The position numbers were made by a program, and so were the translations under genes. Below, in pieces: positions 44,162-52,715 of a DNA stretch of 64,000 bases. Origin of the DNA: BOG-908 sp963795825 (lineage in GTDB: Bacteria; Pseudomonadota; Alphaproteobacteria; Acetobacterales; Acetobacteraceae); NCBI GenBank assembly GCA_963795825.1, contig CAWCIW010000005.1:186001-250000 (forward strand), in the 5' to 3' direction. A model generated the notes under the pieces. That model had not been told where the DNA came from and ran no database searches. It saw only the letters and a program-made list of their open reading frames with translations. Position 1 is the first letter of the stretch, and each line of letters opens with the position of its first letter.

Positions 44162-45262
44162 ATGGAACTCGACATGACACGCGCAGCCGCGCTGGCGGCA
44201 CTCCGGGCGGCGACGCCCCTGCTGGGCCGCCGCTATGCGGACCACCGCAACACCGATGGCGGCGACGGCGCGAAGCCCACGACGAGCCGGCTCTCGCCCT
44301 ATCTGCGCCGTCGCCTGCTGCTGGAGGAGGAGGCGGTGGAAGCCGCCTGGCAGGCGCACGGGCCGGCGGCGGAGAAGTTCATCCAGGAGGTGTTCTGGCG
44401 CAGCTATTTCAAAGGCCATCTGGAGACGCGGCCGTGGCTTTGGACGGCGTATCGGGCGGAGCTGGCCGACGCGCAGGTGCGGCTGGACTGCGAGCCGGGG
44501 CTGCGGCGCGCTTACAGGCAGGCCGTCGAGGGCCATACCGGGATCGACTGCCTCGACGACTGGTCGCGCGCGTTGGTGGATGGCGGCTGGCTGCACAACC
44601 ACGTGCGCATGTGGTTCGCCAGCATCTGGATCTTCACGCTGCGTCTGCCCTGGGCGCTTGGGGCGGATTTCTTCGCCAGGCACCTGGTAGATTTCGACCC
44701 GGCGAGCAACACGCTCGGCTGGCGCTGGGTGGCCGGGCTGCACACGCGCGGCAAGCATTACGTGGCGCGCGCGGAGAACATCCGCCGCTACACCGAGGGG
44801 CGCTACGATCCACAGGGCCTGGACAAGTCGCCGGAACCGCTCAGCGAGGCGGAGGGCAGGGCGGCGATCAGGCTTCCGGCAATCGCGGCCCCGCCGGCCG
44901 GCGAGGTGACGCTGCTGCTGCATCTGGACGACCTGTTGCCCGAGACGCTCGATCTGGGTGCGGCCAAGGTGGTGCGCGTCGCGGCTTTTCCGGCGGCGAT
45001 CGAAGGCGCCTCGGCGCAGGCGAAGCAGGCGGATGCGGCGGCGATGGCCGACGGGGTAGCCAGGGCCTGCGCGCATTTCGGCTGCGAGGCCGGCGCGCCC
45101 GAGGGCAGGCTGGTCAGCGCCTGGGCGCCGGTGGGCCCGACGGCCGAAGCACTGCCGCACTGCGTCCGCGTCCGGCGGGCATGGGACGAGCAGGTCTGGC
45201 CGAAATCCACGAAGGGCTATTTCCAGGTGAAACAGGCGATCCCGGCCCTACTGCGGCGTTGA
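44162..45262 (+). CDS. Photolyase/cryptochrome FAD-domain protein lacking antenna domain
   Basis: This 366-residue protein begins directly with photolyase FAD-binding-domain motifs: SRLSPYLRRRLLLEEE, FIQEVFWRSYFKGHLETRP, TGIDCLDDWSRALVDGGWLH, NHVRMWFASIWIFTLRLPW and NTLGWRWVAGLHTRGKHYVA. The N-terminal alpha/beta antenna domain is missing, and a C-terminal region of about 120 residues is not familiar. The FAD-contacting and tryptophan-rich parts are present, so it may still bind flavin and sense light or act as a reduced photolyase. The family occurs in alphaproteobacteria without an assigned role. Half element R14 follows 28 bases after the stop. Confidence 0.85.
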   Translation: MELDMTRAAALAALRAATPLLGRRYADHRNTDGGDGAKPTTSRLSPYLRRRLLLEEEAVEAAWQAHGPAAEKFIQEVFWRSYFKGHLETRPWLWTAYRAELADAQVRLDCEPGLRRAYRQAVEGHTGIDCLDDWSRALVDGGWLHNHVRMWFASIWIFTLRLPWALGADFFARHLVDFDPASNTLGWRWVAGLHTRGKHYVARAENIRRYTEGRYDPQGLDKSPEPLSEAEGRAAIRLPAIAAPPAGEVTLLLHLDDLLPETLDLGAAKVVRVAAFPAAIEGASAQAKQADAAAMADGVARACAHFGCEAGAPEGRLVSAWAPVGPTAEALPHCVRVRRAWDEQVWPKSTKGYFQVKQAIPALLRR

Positions 45263-45290
45263 TCAAGGTCGGCTGCCGGCAGGATAGAGC

Positions 45291-45354
45291 GCCGACAGGG
45301 AGCAAAAGCTTTTTGCTTCTTTTTCTCGAAAAAGAAGGCCTTCCTCCCTTACTT
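45291..45354. repeat. Palindromic element R14, half copy
   Basis: This is a right half only: GCCGACAGGGA core half, CAAAAGCTTTTTG, CTTC/GAAG arm and AGGCCTTCCTCCC. It lies between the photolyase-like gene and fusA. Confidence 0.85.
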
Positions 45355-45469
45355 CTTGCAAAATCCCCCGCCGTCCCGCACATCCCCCCGCATACTCAAC
45401 CCCAACCCATAACGGACACGGCAGGACAGGGGTCCCGCCGGCGTCCGTAATGGCATGGAGGCCTATCCA

Positions 45470-47557
45470 GTGTCCGCGACCGACCTAGCCAAGCTGCGCA
45501 ACATCGGCATCACTGCCCACATCGACGCGGGCAAGACGACGACGACCGAGCGTATCTTGTATTACACGGGCGTGTCGCATCGCATCGGCGAGGTGCATGA
45601 CGGCAACACCACGACCGACTACATGGAGCAGGAGCGCGAGCGTGGCATCACGATCACGTCCGCCGCCGTCACGTGCGAGTGGAAGGACCACCGCATCAAC
45701 ATCATCGATACGCCCGGCCACATCGATTTCAACATCGAGGTGAACCGCTCGCTGCGTGTGCTGGACGGCGCGATCTTCATCATCGAGGGCGTGGCCGGCG
45801 TGCAGCCGCAGAGCGAGACCAACTGGCGCCTGGCCGACCGCTATAACGTGCCGCGCGTGATCTTCATCAACAAGCTGGACCGTACGGGCGCCGATTTCTA
45901 CCGCGCGTTCGACACGCTGAAGGAGAAGCTCGATATCGTGGCGCTGCCGCTGCAGCTGCCGATCGGCATCGAGGACACGTTCGTGGGCGTGGTCGATCTG
46001 GTCGAGATGAAGGCGATCATCTGGGAAGGCGGCGAGCTCGGCGCCAAGTTCCACGACGAGGAAATCCCCGCCGACATGATGGAGAAGGCGAAAGAGTATC
46101 GCCAGCTCCTGCTCGACACCGCCGTTGGCGTCGATACGGTCGCGATGGAGGAGTATTTCGAGAAGGGCGACGTCGACATCGCCACGCTGAAGCGGTGCAT
46201 CAAGAAGGGCGCGATCAGCGGCGAATTCCGCCCCGTGCTGTGCGGCACCGCGTTCAAGAACAAGGGCGTGCAGCCGCTGCTCGACGCCGTGCTCGACTAT
46301 TTGCCCAGCCCGATCGACGTGCCGGGCATCAAGGTCGCGGCCGAAGAGGGCGTGGAAGAGCGCATCGACGACGATCGCCGCGTGATCCCGGCCAACCCGA
46401 ACGCGCCGTTCGCCGGCCTGGCGTTCAAGATCATCAACGACAAATACGGCACGCTGACCTTCGTGCGCGTGTATGCCGGCACGCTCAAGCAGGGCGACAT
46501 GGTGCAGAACACCACCAAGGATCACCGCGAGCGCATCGGCCGCATGTTCCAGATGCACGCCGACAAGCGCGCCGAGATCAAGGAAGTGTTCGCCGGCGAC
46601 ATCGCGGCGTTCGTGGGCCTGAAGGATACCGGCACCGGCGATACGCTGGCGAGCTCGGACGATCCGGTGATCCTGGAGCGCATGGCGTTCCCGGTGCCGG
46701 TGATCGACATCAGCGTCGAGCCGAAGACCAAGGACGGCGTGGAGAAGATGACGCTCGGCCTGCAGAAGCTGGCCGGCGAAGACCCCAGCCTGCGCCTCAA
46801 GACCGACCAGGAGACCGGCCAGACCATCCTGTCCGGCATGGGCGAGCTGCATCTCGAGATCATCATCGACCGTCTGCGCCGCGAATACGGCGTGGAAGCC
46901 AACGTGGGCGCGCCGCAGGTGGCGTATCGCGAGACGATCTCCAAGAGCCACACCGAGACCTATACCCACAAGAAGCAGTCGGGCGGTTCGGGCCAGTATG
47001 CCGAGGTGAAGATCGTGTTCGCGCCGCGCGAGCGGAATGCCGGCATCGAGTTCGAGAACAAGGTCGTCGGCGGCACGGTGCCGAAGGAATACATCCCGGC
47101 CGTGGAGAAGGGCATCCGCGTGCAGGCCGATACCGGCGTGCTCGCCGGCTTCCAGACGGTGGATTTCAGCTACACGCTGATCGACGGCAAGTACCACGAC
47201 GTCGACTCGTCCGCGCTGGCGTTCGAAATCGCCGCCAAAGCCTGCTTCCGCGAGGGCATGAAAAAGGCCGGCCCGGTCATCCTGGAGCCGATCATGGACG
47301 TGGAATGCACCACGCCGCAGGATCACGTGGGCGATGTGGTGGGCGACCTCAATCGTCGCCGCGGCATGATCCAGAACCAGGAGAGCTCCGGCTCGACGGT
47401 GATCGTGCGCGCGCATGTGCCGCTGAAGGAGATGTTCGGGTATATCTCGCATCTGCGGTCGATGACGAAGGGGCGTGCTTCGTTTACGATGCAGTTCCAT
47501 CATTACGATCCGGTTCCGCGTAACGTTGCGGACGAGATCATGGCCAAGAGCGCGTAG
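45470..47557 (+). CDS. fusA: Elongation factor G
   Basis: This protein of about 695 residues has G1 AHIDAGKTTTTERILYYTG, switch RGITITSAA, G3 DTPGHIDF, G4 NKLD and the later domains (GSGQYAEVKIVF, SYTLIDGKYHDVDSS, LNRRRGMI). It is the ribosomal translocase. An ATG exists at 45455, but ATGGAGG there looks like the Shine-Dalgarno for GTG 45470, which gives MSATDLAKLRNIGI, the normal length; I prefer the GTG. No rpsL, rpsG or tuf genes are adjacent, so it lies outside a str operon. Codon use (ATC-CGC) is that of a highly expressed gene. R15 abuts the stop. Confidence 0.95.
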   Translation: MSATDLAKLRNIGITAHIDAGKTTTTERILYYTGVSHRIGEVHDGNTTTDYMEQERERGITITSAAVTCEWKDHRINIIDTPGHIDFNIEVNRSLRVLDGAIFIIEGVAGVQPQSETNWRLADRYNVPRVIFINKLDRTGADFYRAFDTLKEKLDIVALPLQLPIGIEDTFVGVVDLVEMKAIIWEGGELGAKFHDEEIPADMMEKAKEYRQLLLDTAVGVDTVAMEEYFEKGDVDIATLKRCIKKGAISGEFRPVLCGTAFKNKGVQPLLDAVLDYLPSPIDVPGIKVAAEEGVEERIDDDRRVIPANPNAPFAGLAFKIINDKYGTLTFVRVYAGTLKQGDMVQNTTKDHRERIGRMFQMHADKRAEIKEVFAGDIAAFVGLKDTGTGDTLASSDDPVILERMAFPVPVIDISVEPKTKDGVEKMTLGLQKLAGEDPSLRLKTDQETGQTILSGMGELHLEIIIDRLRREYGVEANVGAPQVAYRETISKSHTETYTHKKQSGGSGQYAEVKIVFAPRERNAGIEFENKVVGGTVPKEYIPAVEKGIRVQADTGVLAGFQTVDFSYTLIDGKYHDVDSSALAFEIAAKACFREGMKKAGPVILEPIMDVECTTPQDHVGDVVGDLNRRRGMIQNQESSGSTVIVRAHVPLKEMFGYISHLRSMTKGRASFTMQFHHYDPVPRNVADEIMAKSA

Positions 47558-47685
47558 CAAGAAAGGCCTTCTTTTCTGAAGAAAAGAAGCAAAAGACTTT
47601 TGGTCCCTGTCGGGGAGCGTGGAAACGTTCGCCGACAGGGAGCAAAGGTTTTTTGGTCCTTTTTGCAAAAAGGACTGCTTGCTTG
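47558..47685. repeat. Palindromic element R15, complete, short core
   Basis: The left arm is CTTC/GAAG type and the right arm GTCC/GGAC type with TTTTTGCAAAAA. The core TCCCTGTCGG pairs with CCGACAGGGA, loop GGAGCGTGGAAACGTTCG. It starts directly after the fusA TAG. The right outer arm, GGACTGCTTGCTTG, appears to supply the TTG start of yccF. Confidence 0.92.
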
Positions 47686-48081
47686 ACCTTACTTCTTAAT
47701 CTCCTCTGGGTGATCTTCGGCGGGTTTATCCTTGCCGTGGGCTGGTTCCTGGCCGGCCTGGTCGCCGCGATCACCATCATCGGCCTGCCGTGGGCGCGTG
47801 CCTGCTTCAACATCGCATCATTCTCTTTGTGGCCGTTTGGCCGTGAGGCCGTGTCGCGCCGCGCGCTGACCGGGCGCGACGACATCGGCACCGGGGTGTT
47901 CGGCCTGGTTGGCAACATCATCTGGCTGGTGCTGTTCGGCGTCTGGCTGGCGATCGGTCATCTGCTGGCGGCGGTGGCCTGCGCGGTGACGATCATCGGC
48001 ATCCCATTTGCCCTTCAGCACGTGAAGCTGGCCGGGATCAGCCTGGCCCCTGTCGGCATGACGGTGATCGCGCGGCGCTGA
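47683..48081 (+). CDS. yccF: YccF-domain inner-membrane protein
   Basis: This 132-residue protein has two copies of the YccF motif: NLLWVIFGGFILAVGWFLAG…ITIIGLPWARACF and NIIWLVLFGVWLAIGHLLAA…VTIIGIPFALQHVKLA, each with two hydrophobic stretches. Function is unknown. The start is TTG 47683, in the outer arm of R15, with AAAAAGGAC about 9 bases upstream acting as Shine-Dalgarno. A further in-frame TTG at 47653 would add repeat-derived residues. The convergent DUF1045 gene ends 7 bases beyond its stop. Confidence 0.87.
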   Translation: MTLLLNLLWVIFGGFILAVGWFLAGLVAAITIIGLPWARACFNIASFSLWPFGREAVSRRALTGRDDIGTGVFGLVGNIIWLVLFGVWLAIGHLLAAVACAVTIIGIPFALQHVKLAGISLAPVGMTVIARR

Positions 48082-48088
48082 CGCCGGT

Positions 48089-48763
48089 CTATCGCCCGCG
48101 CAGGGCGATCCGTTCGGCGAGCAGGAACGCACGGTCGCCGGATTGGGTGAACACCGCGACGGTATCGAGCAGGCGCCGATGGGCCAGCGCCGCGGCGAAA
48201 TGCGCCTCTGCCGCCGGGCGCATGAGCGCCATGTCCGGCGCGGTGAGCCGGCGCGACAACGTCATGTGGAAACGCCATTCCTGCAGCACGTGGGGGTAGC
48301 CCCAGCGCAGCAGCATCTCGTCCTGGCGCGGGGTGAGGCTGCTCTTGCGCCTTCGCGCGAGTTCGGCGGCATCGGGGCGGAGGCGATGGGCGTCGGTGCC
48401 GCGCACGCAGGCATCGGCAAAGGCGTGCAGCGCCGGGCAGGGCTGGGTTTCGCGCAAGGCGAGGAAGCCGTCCAGGTCCGCAACTTCGAGGCGCGGCAAC
48501 GCAAAGGGTGCGGTAGCCTGAGCGATCACGTCCGCCGCGCCGATGAACTCTTCCCAGCCGGTGGCGAGGCGCATGGGTGGGCGCAGCGTGGCGTGAAACC
48601 CGTAGAGGCGGGGCGCTGCGGTGGCTTCCTGCAACCCGGCAACCGGCGGCTGCAGTATGGCGGTGCCGAGCTCGGCGTCCCGCCCCAGCCAGCTGTTTCC
48701 GGCGCGGAGCAGGGGGTCGTCCGGATTGGGCGTCCAATACAGGGCGGCGCGCAGGTTGATCAT
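48089..48763 (-). CDS. DUF1045 2H-phosphoesterase-like protein
   Basis: This 224-residue protein has the two H-x-T motifs of the 2H phosphoesterase superfamily, YGFHATLRPPM and WRFHMTLSRRL, in the DUF1045 arrangement. Family members accompany phosphonate (phn) genes; RcsF/PhnPP-like cyclic phosphodiester cleavage has been proposed. ATG 48763 gives MINLRAALYWTPNPDDPLL, the normal start; a longer frame to 48832 is repeat-derived. Its neighbour upstream is phnM, separated by half element R16, so both probably belong to C-P lyase metabolism, whose core genes are not in the window. Confidence 0.88.
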   Translation of the reverse strand: MINLRAALYWTPNPDDPLLRAGNSWLGRDAELGTAILQPPVAGLQEATAAPRLYGFHATLRPPMRLATGWEEFIGAADVIAQATAPFALPRLEVADLDGFLALRETQPCPALHAFADACVRGTDAHRLRPDAAELARRRKSSLTPRQDEMLLRWGYPHVLQEWRFHMTLSRRLTAPDMALMRPAAEAHFAAALAHRRLLDTVAVFTQSGDRAFLLAERIALRGR

Positions 48764-48792
48764 CCCCAGGCCGCGCCCGAATTCCAGCAGAC

Positions 48793-48858
48793 ACCCGACA
48801 GGGCGCAAAAGTTTTTTGCTCCTTTTTTTCAAGAAAGAAGGCCTTGCCTGCCTTGCCT
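48793..48858. repeat. Palindromic element R16, half copy
   Basis: This is a right half only: CCCGACAGGGCG core half, CAAAAGTTTTTTG, degenerate arm CTCCTTTTTTTC and GGCCTTGCCTGCC. It abuts the phnM TGA and lies upstream of the DUF1045 gene. Confidence 0.8.
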
Positions 48859-49970
48859 CAAATCACCCGCTCTCCCGCCAGCCAGACCTGCCGCACCACC
48901 GGTATCCCCTGGTGCACCCGCACCCGGACGAGGTCCGCCCGCAGCCCGGGCGACAAGGCGCCGCGATCCGCCAGCCCCGCCATCAGCGCCGGCGCCCGGC
49001 TGATCATCCGTATGCCGGCCGGCAGGTCCGAACCCGCCAGGAACGCCGCATGCACCAGGCTCGCCGGCACGTAATCCGACGCCAGGGCATCGACCAGCCC
49101 GGCTGCCAGCAACACGGAGGCCGCGACGTTGCCGCTATGGCTGCCGCCGCGCACCAGGTTCGGCGCGCCGGCGATCACCTTCAGGCCGGCTTCCCTGGCT
49201 GCCTGGGCCGCCGCCAGGCTGACGGGGAATTCGCTTATGCCGATCCCGTCGGCCGCGTTGGCGGCGATGTCGGCCGCCGTCGTGTCGTCGTGGCTGGCGA
49301 GCATGGCGGGGCTTGCCGCCATGTGGGCGAGGATGCCGGCGCGGTTCGGGCCGCGCCAGCGCGCCTGCTGGGCGCGCAGGGAGGCCAGCCGCGCGTCGAT
49401 CGCGGCATCGTCCAGGCCGTCGCGCTGCTGCATGGCGCGCCACCGCGAAACGTCCCCGAACTGGCCGGAGCCGGGCGTGTGATCCATCAGGCTGACCAGG
49501 CGCAGCATGGGGTGGCTGCGCAGCAACTCGAACTGCGCGAGCATGTCCGGCGCCGGCAGCTCGCAGCGCAGATGCAGCATGTGATCGGCCTTCAGCAGGC
49601 CGGTGGGCGCGAGGGCGGCCAGGTCCGCCAGGCCTTCGGCGCAGGTGCGCGGCCGGTCGTCGTCCCATCCGGCTTCGCCCGCGCAGAGCGCGTTGAGCAC
49701 GGTGGTGATGCCGGCCGCCGCGCAATGCGCATCGTGCGCCAGCAGAGCCGGGCCACTCGGCCAGCGCGCGTTCTGCCGCGGCTGGACCTGGCGTTCGAGG
49801 TTGTCGGTATGGAGGTCCACCGCGCCGGGGATCAGGTAATCGCCATCCATGTCCGTGCCGGCGGCGCTGCCCGGCTGGATATCGGCGATCAGGCCGTCGC
49901 GCAGGACGATATGCCCGGGCAGAATCCGGTCCGGCAGGACGAGGGCCGCGTTGGTCAGCACGAGTGACAT
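48858..49970 (-). CDS. phnM: Ribose 1-methylphosphonate 5-triphosphate diphosphatase PhnM
   Basis: This 370-residue amidohydrolase-fold protein has the PhnM signature IPGAVDLHTDNLERQVQPR, then HDAHCAAAGITTVLNALCAG, VSLMDHTPGSGQF, LASHDDTTAADIAANAADG and ALASDYVPASLVHAAF. It removes pyrophosphate from alpha-D-ribose 1-methylphosphonate 5-triphosphate before C-P bond cleavage by PhnJ. Only phnM and the DUF1045 gene are present here; phnGHIJKL must be elsewhere or absent. Two tRNA genes lie upstream on the same strand. Confidence 0.93.
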   Translation of the reverse strand: MSLVLTNAALVLPDRILPGHIVLRDGLIADIQPGSAAGTDMDGDYLIPGAVDLHTDNLERQVQPRQNARWPSGPALLAHDAHCAAAGITTVLNALCAGEAGWDDDRPRTCAEGLADLAALAPTGLLKADHMLHLRCELPAPDMLAQFELLRSHPMLRLVSLMDHTPGSGQFGDVSRWRAMQQRDGLDDAAIDARLASLRAQQARWRGPNRAGILAHMAASPAMLASHDDTTAADIAANAADGIGISEFPVSLAAAQAAREAGLKVIAGAPNLVRGGSHSGNVAASVLLAAGLVDALASDYVPASLVHAAFLAGSDLPAGIRMISRAPALMAGLADRGALSPGLRADLVRVRVHQGIPVVRQVWLAGERVI

Positions 49971-50009
49971 GCGTGTGGGACCGCCTGGCCGGGAGAGGGT
50001 AAGGGAGGC

Positions 50010-50085
50010 TGGCTCCCGAAGTAGGACTCGAACCTACGACAAAGCGATTAACAGTCGCTTGCTCTACCAACTGAGCTATTCGGGA
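50010..50085 (-). tRNA. tRNA-Asn (GUU)
   Basis: A 76-base cloverleaf on the minus strand: acceptor TCCCGAA/TTCGGGA, D-arm with AGCTCAGTTGGTAGAGC, anticodon loop CTGTTAA with GTT, T-arm GTAGGTTCGAGTCCTAC and encoded GCCA 3' end. All stems pair. The GTT anticodon assigns asparagine. Confidence 0.96.
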
Positions 50086-50146
50086 TCAGCGGAGCAGCCG
50101 TATAGCGGGGGCTGGCGCTCGGGTAAAGGCCTCGTTGGTGAGGCAT

Positions 50147-50232
50147 TGGTGCGGGTGGTCGGACTCGAACCGACAAGGGATCACTCCCGGCAAATTTTAA
50201 GTCTGCTGTGGTTACCATTTCACCACACCCGC
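50147..50232 (-). tRNA. tRNA-Leu (UAA)
   Basis: An 86-base class II tRNA on the minus strand: acceptor GCGGGTG/CACCCGC, anticodon loop with TAA (ACTTAAAAT), a long variable arm (TGCCGGGAGTGATCCCTTG) and T-arm GTCGGTTCGAGTCCGAC, with CCA encoded. The long variable arm and TAA anticodon identify leucine. It lies 61 bases upstream of tRNA-Asn on the same strand. Confidence 0.95.
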
Positions 50233-50275
50233 CCGGCGCGAACTATAGAAGCCCGGCCTGGCGAAGGAAAGCGGT

Positions 50276-50296
50276 GCGGCTTTCCGGAAAAGCCGC
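50276..50296. terminator. Hairpin between tRNA-Leu and phospholipase gene
   Basis: GCGGCTTT (50276-50283) pairs with AAAGCCGC (50289-50296) around a short CCGGA loop. No clear U tract follows on either strand. It could be a processing or pausing signal upstream of the tRNAs or part of the phosphoesterase upstream region. Confidence 0.3.
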
Positions 50297-50365
50297 GGAA
50301 AACCGGTCTTGCCGGCGGCCGTGCCAAAAGCCGGCATGTTTTCCGAGGCGGTGTTCCGCTCCCAT

Positions 50366-50381
50366 GTCACGCCCGCGTGAC
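50366..50381. promoter_or_regulatory. Perfect palindrome upstream of the phosphoesterase gene
   Basis: GTCACGC-CC-GCGTGAC is a perfect 7+7 inverted repeat, about 107 bases upstream of the ATG at 50488. It has the size and symmetry of a dimeric repressor or activator site. The cognate regulator is unknown. Confidence 0.4.
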
Positions 50382-50390
50382 GAGAGTTAA

Positions 50391-50408
50391 TTGTCATCGA
50401 ACGGTGAT
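50391..50408 (+). promoter_or_regulatory. Candidate Pho box
   Basis: TTGTCAT-CGAA-CGGTGAT resembles the PhoB consensus of two CTGTCAT half sites separated by four bases (6 of 7 and 5 of 7 matches). It lies 80 bases upstream of a secreted phosphoesterase gene, a typical target under phosphate starvation. The second half site is weak. Confidence 0.35.
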
Positions 50409-50487
50409 GGTTCGGTGCCGAAAACTGGAGGAATGGTCCGCCGCCCGCCTCCGGGCCAACCGCTTCCGCAGGGACACACAATCAGCC

Positions 50488-52528
50488 ATGACCCGTAATC
50501 AGTGGTGGAAAACCACGTGCGCGTTCGCAGCCGTGACCGGCCTGCTCCAGCCCACGGCGCTCCTCGCCGCCGGCCAGGACAGCGTCACGTTCGGCCCGCG
50601 CTCCAGCGCACTCGTCGCCTCCCGCATGGTGAGCCCGGCCAGCGAGCCCACGCTCACGCCCACGCAGAAGATCGCCCTGCTGCAGAAGAACATCAAATAC
50701 GTATTCGTGCTGTTCCAGGAGAACCGCTCGTTCGACCAGCATTTCGGCACGTTCCCCGGCGCCAACGGCATCGGCGTACCGGGCGCGCAGCCGGGCTACA
50801 GCCAGCCGATCGTCAACACCGACGGCACCGTCGGCACCATCTCGCCCTTCAAGATCCCCAACACGGTGGTCAACACCGCAGGCAAGACGGTGCAGCTCTA
50901 TCCGGCCGATACCGATAGCGTCGATCACTCGCATGCCGGCATCGACAACAGCATCGACTACACCGGCGGCAAGACGCTCAACGACCGCTACGCGCTGAAC
51001 GAAGAAGGCCTGACGACGTCGAACGGCGCGATCGTCTCGCGCTCCACCGGCGCGCCGCTCGCAAGCCTGGCCAATCCGTCGCTTGCCAACAAGCAACGTG
51101 CCGAGCTGGTGATGAGCCATCTCGACTGCGATACCATCCCGTTCCTGTGGCAGTATGCCGACCGTTTCGCGATGTTCGACAATTTCCACATGACGGTCAC
51201 CGGCCCGTCCACGCCTAACGCGATCGCGATGATCGCCGGCCAGTCCGGCCTCACGCAATGGGCGCTGCATCCAAGCGAGGCCGCCAGCAACATCGGCGGC
51301 ACGTCGCTCGCCAGCAGCGGCGGCGAGCCCGTCGTGGCCGACCCGGGTCCGTTCGCCGGCTCCAACCTGGACCAGTCGCCGGTCAAGCCGCCCTACGGCC
51401 CGAACGACGAAATCGCCGGCCACGCCGGCGCTGAACCAGACCTATGCGTCGCTGCCGCTGTCGTTCATGGGCAGCGACATCGACAAGATCATCCAGTCCG
51501 ACGAGAACCCGGCGCTGGATCTCCCCGACGTGCAGAGCGACATCGCGTCGATTTCGGCGAAGGACATGCCGGTGAACTGGGGCTGGTACCAGGAAGGCTA
51601 CGACCACGAGCCGACCGATGGCTCCGGCCCGACGACCAATGCAACCTACATCACCCACCATAACGGCGCCGCAGTATTTCGGCTATCTCGGCGACAACAC
51701 GCATGTGCAGAAAACCAACCTGCACGGCCTGGGCGATTTCTTCACCGCCATCAGCGCCGGCAAGCTGCCGGGCCACGGCGTGTATCTACGTGCGCGGCGG
51801 CTACGGCAATAACGACAACCTGGTGCCGGTCGACCCGACCCCGGGCATACAGGCGAACTTCGCCGGCAGCGACGACCATCCCGGCTACTCCGACGCGCAG
51901 ATCGCCGAAGCCCTGGTTGCGGACACGTGAACGCGATCGCGAACAGCCCCTACTGGGCGCACAGCGCGATCATCATCAGCCTACGACGAGACGGATGGCC
52001 TGTACGACCACGTTCCCTCGGCAATCCGGGTGAACGACAGCTTCGGCGAATCCGCTCTCCGGCGGTCCGCGCATTCCCACGATCGTCATCTCGCCTTACG
52101 CATCCGTTCATGCGATTTCCAGCAAGTATGCCGAACACAGCTCGGTCATCAAGTTCATCAACGAGCTGTTCAACCTGACACCGCTGCAGATGCTGCCGGA
52201 CGAGGCCCGTGCGCGCGACATCGGCAACAAGACGATCCAGCCGAACATGGGCCCGATCGATGCCAGCGTGGGTATCAGCGACCTGTCCGAAGCGTTCGAC
52301 AACGCGCGCCTGTCGGGCACGGCGGCGCCGCTGCCGGCCTCGTATGCGGCGATCTCCGACGCGGCGGTGCATACCCTGCCGCATTACAACGGCCAGGGTT
52401 GCTACACGCTGAACATCGTGCCGACCGACTACCGGGGCGGCAAGTTGCTCGATCCCGCGCCGGCGGATTTCAACCCGCGCCCGAACTCGTCGCCTGGCAC
52501 GCCTACGGATCCTAGCTGGACGCCGTAA
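50488..52528 (+). pseudogene. Secreted phospholipase C/acid phosphatase-type phosphoesterase, frameshifted
   Basis: The signal peptide MTRNQWWKTTCAFAAVTGLL is followed by the family motif YVFVLFQENRSFDQHFGTFP. Later segments are DNFHMTVTGPSTPNAIAMIA, PALNQTYASLPLSFMGSDID, PVNWGWYQEGYDHEPTD, HHNG-PQYFGYLGDN, VNAIANSPYWAHSAIIIS, YDETDGLYDHVPSAI and GGPRIPTIVISPYA. These belong to the PF04185 phosphoesterases that cleave phospholipids or phosphate esters outside the cytoplasm. At least six shifts (about 51427, 51670, 51795, 51926, 51980 and 52050) break the second half, mostly one extra base each. A possible Pho box lies upstream. R17 abuts the stop. Confidence 0.88.
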
Positions 52529-52704
52529 GTAAGTCAGGGAAGCAAGCAGTCCTTTTTTGAAAAAAAGGACCAAAAAACTTTTGCTTCCCGTCGCTGTTGC
52601 CAACGTGGGTGTTTCCTAGTGAAACACTCACGTTGCGACAGACCGCGACAGCCCCCAAAAGTTTTTTGTTTCTTTTTTTCAAAAAAGAAATGCTTACTTT
52701 TTCC
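52529..52704. repeat. Palindromic element R17, complete, distinct core
   Basis: The left arm is GTCC/GGAC type (TTTTTTGAAAAAAA) and the right arm TTTC/GAAA type. The outer core pairs GTCGCTGT with GCGACAG. Inside lies a strong hairpin, CAACGTGGGTGTTTC with GAAACACTCACGTTG around CTAGT. It starts directly after the phosphoesterase TAA and ends 11 bases before the binding-protein ATG. Confidence 0.9.
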
Positions 52705-52715
52705 TTTAGGTTCGT

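Noticed and set aside
45485..47668. 727-codon frame antisense to fusA
   Set aside because: The sense strand encodes an unmistakable EF-G. The antisense protein is a GC-skew shadow with no domain and starts in repeat sequence.
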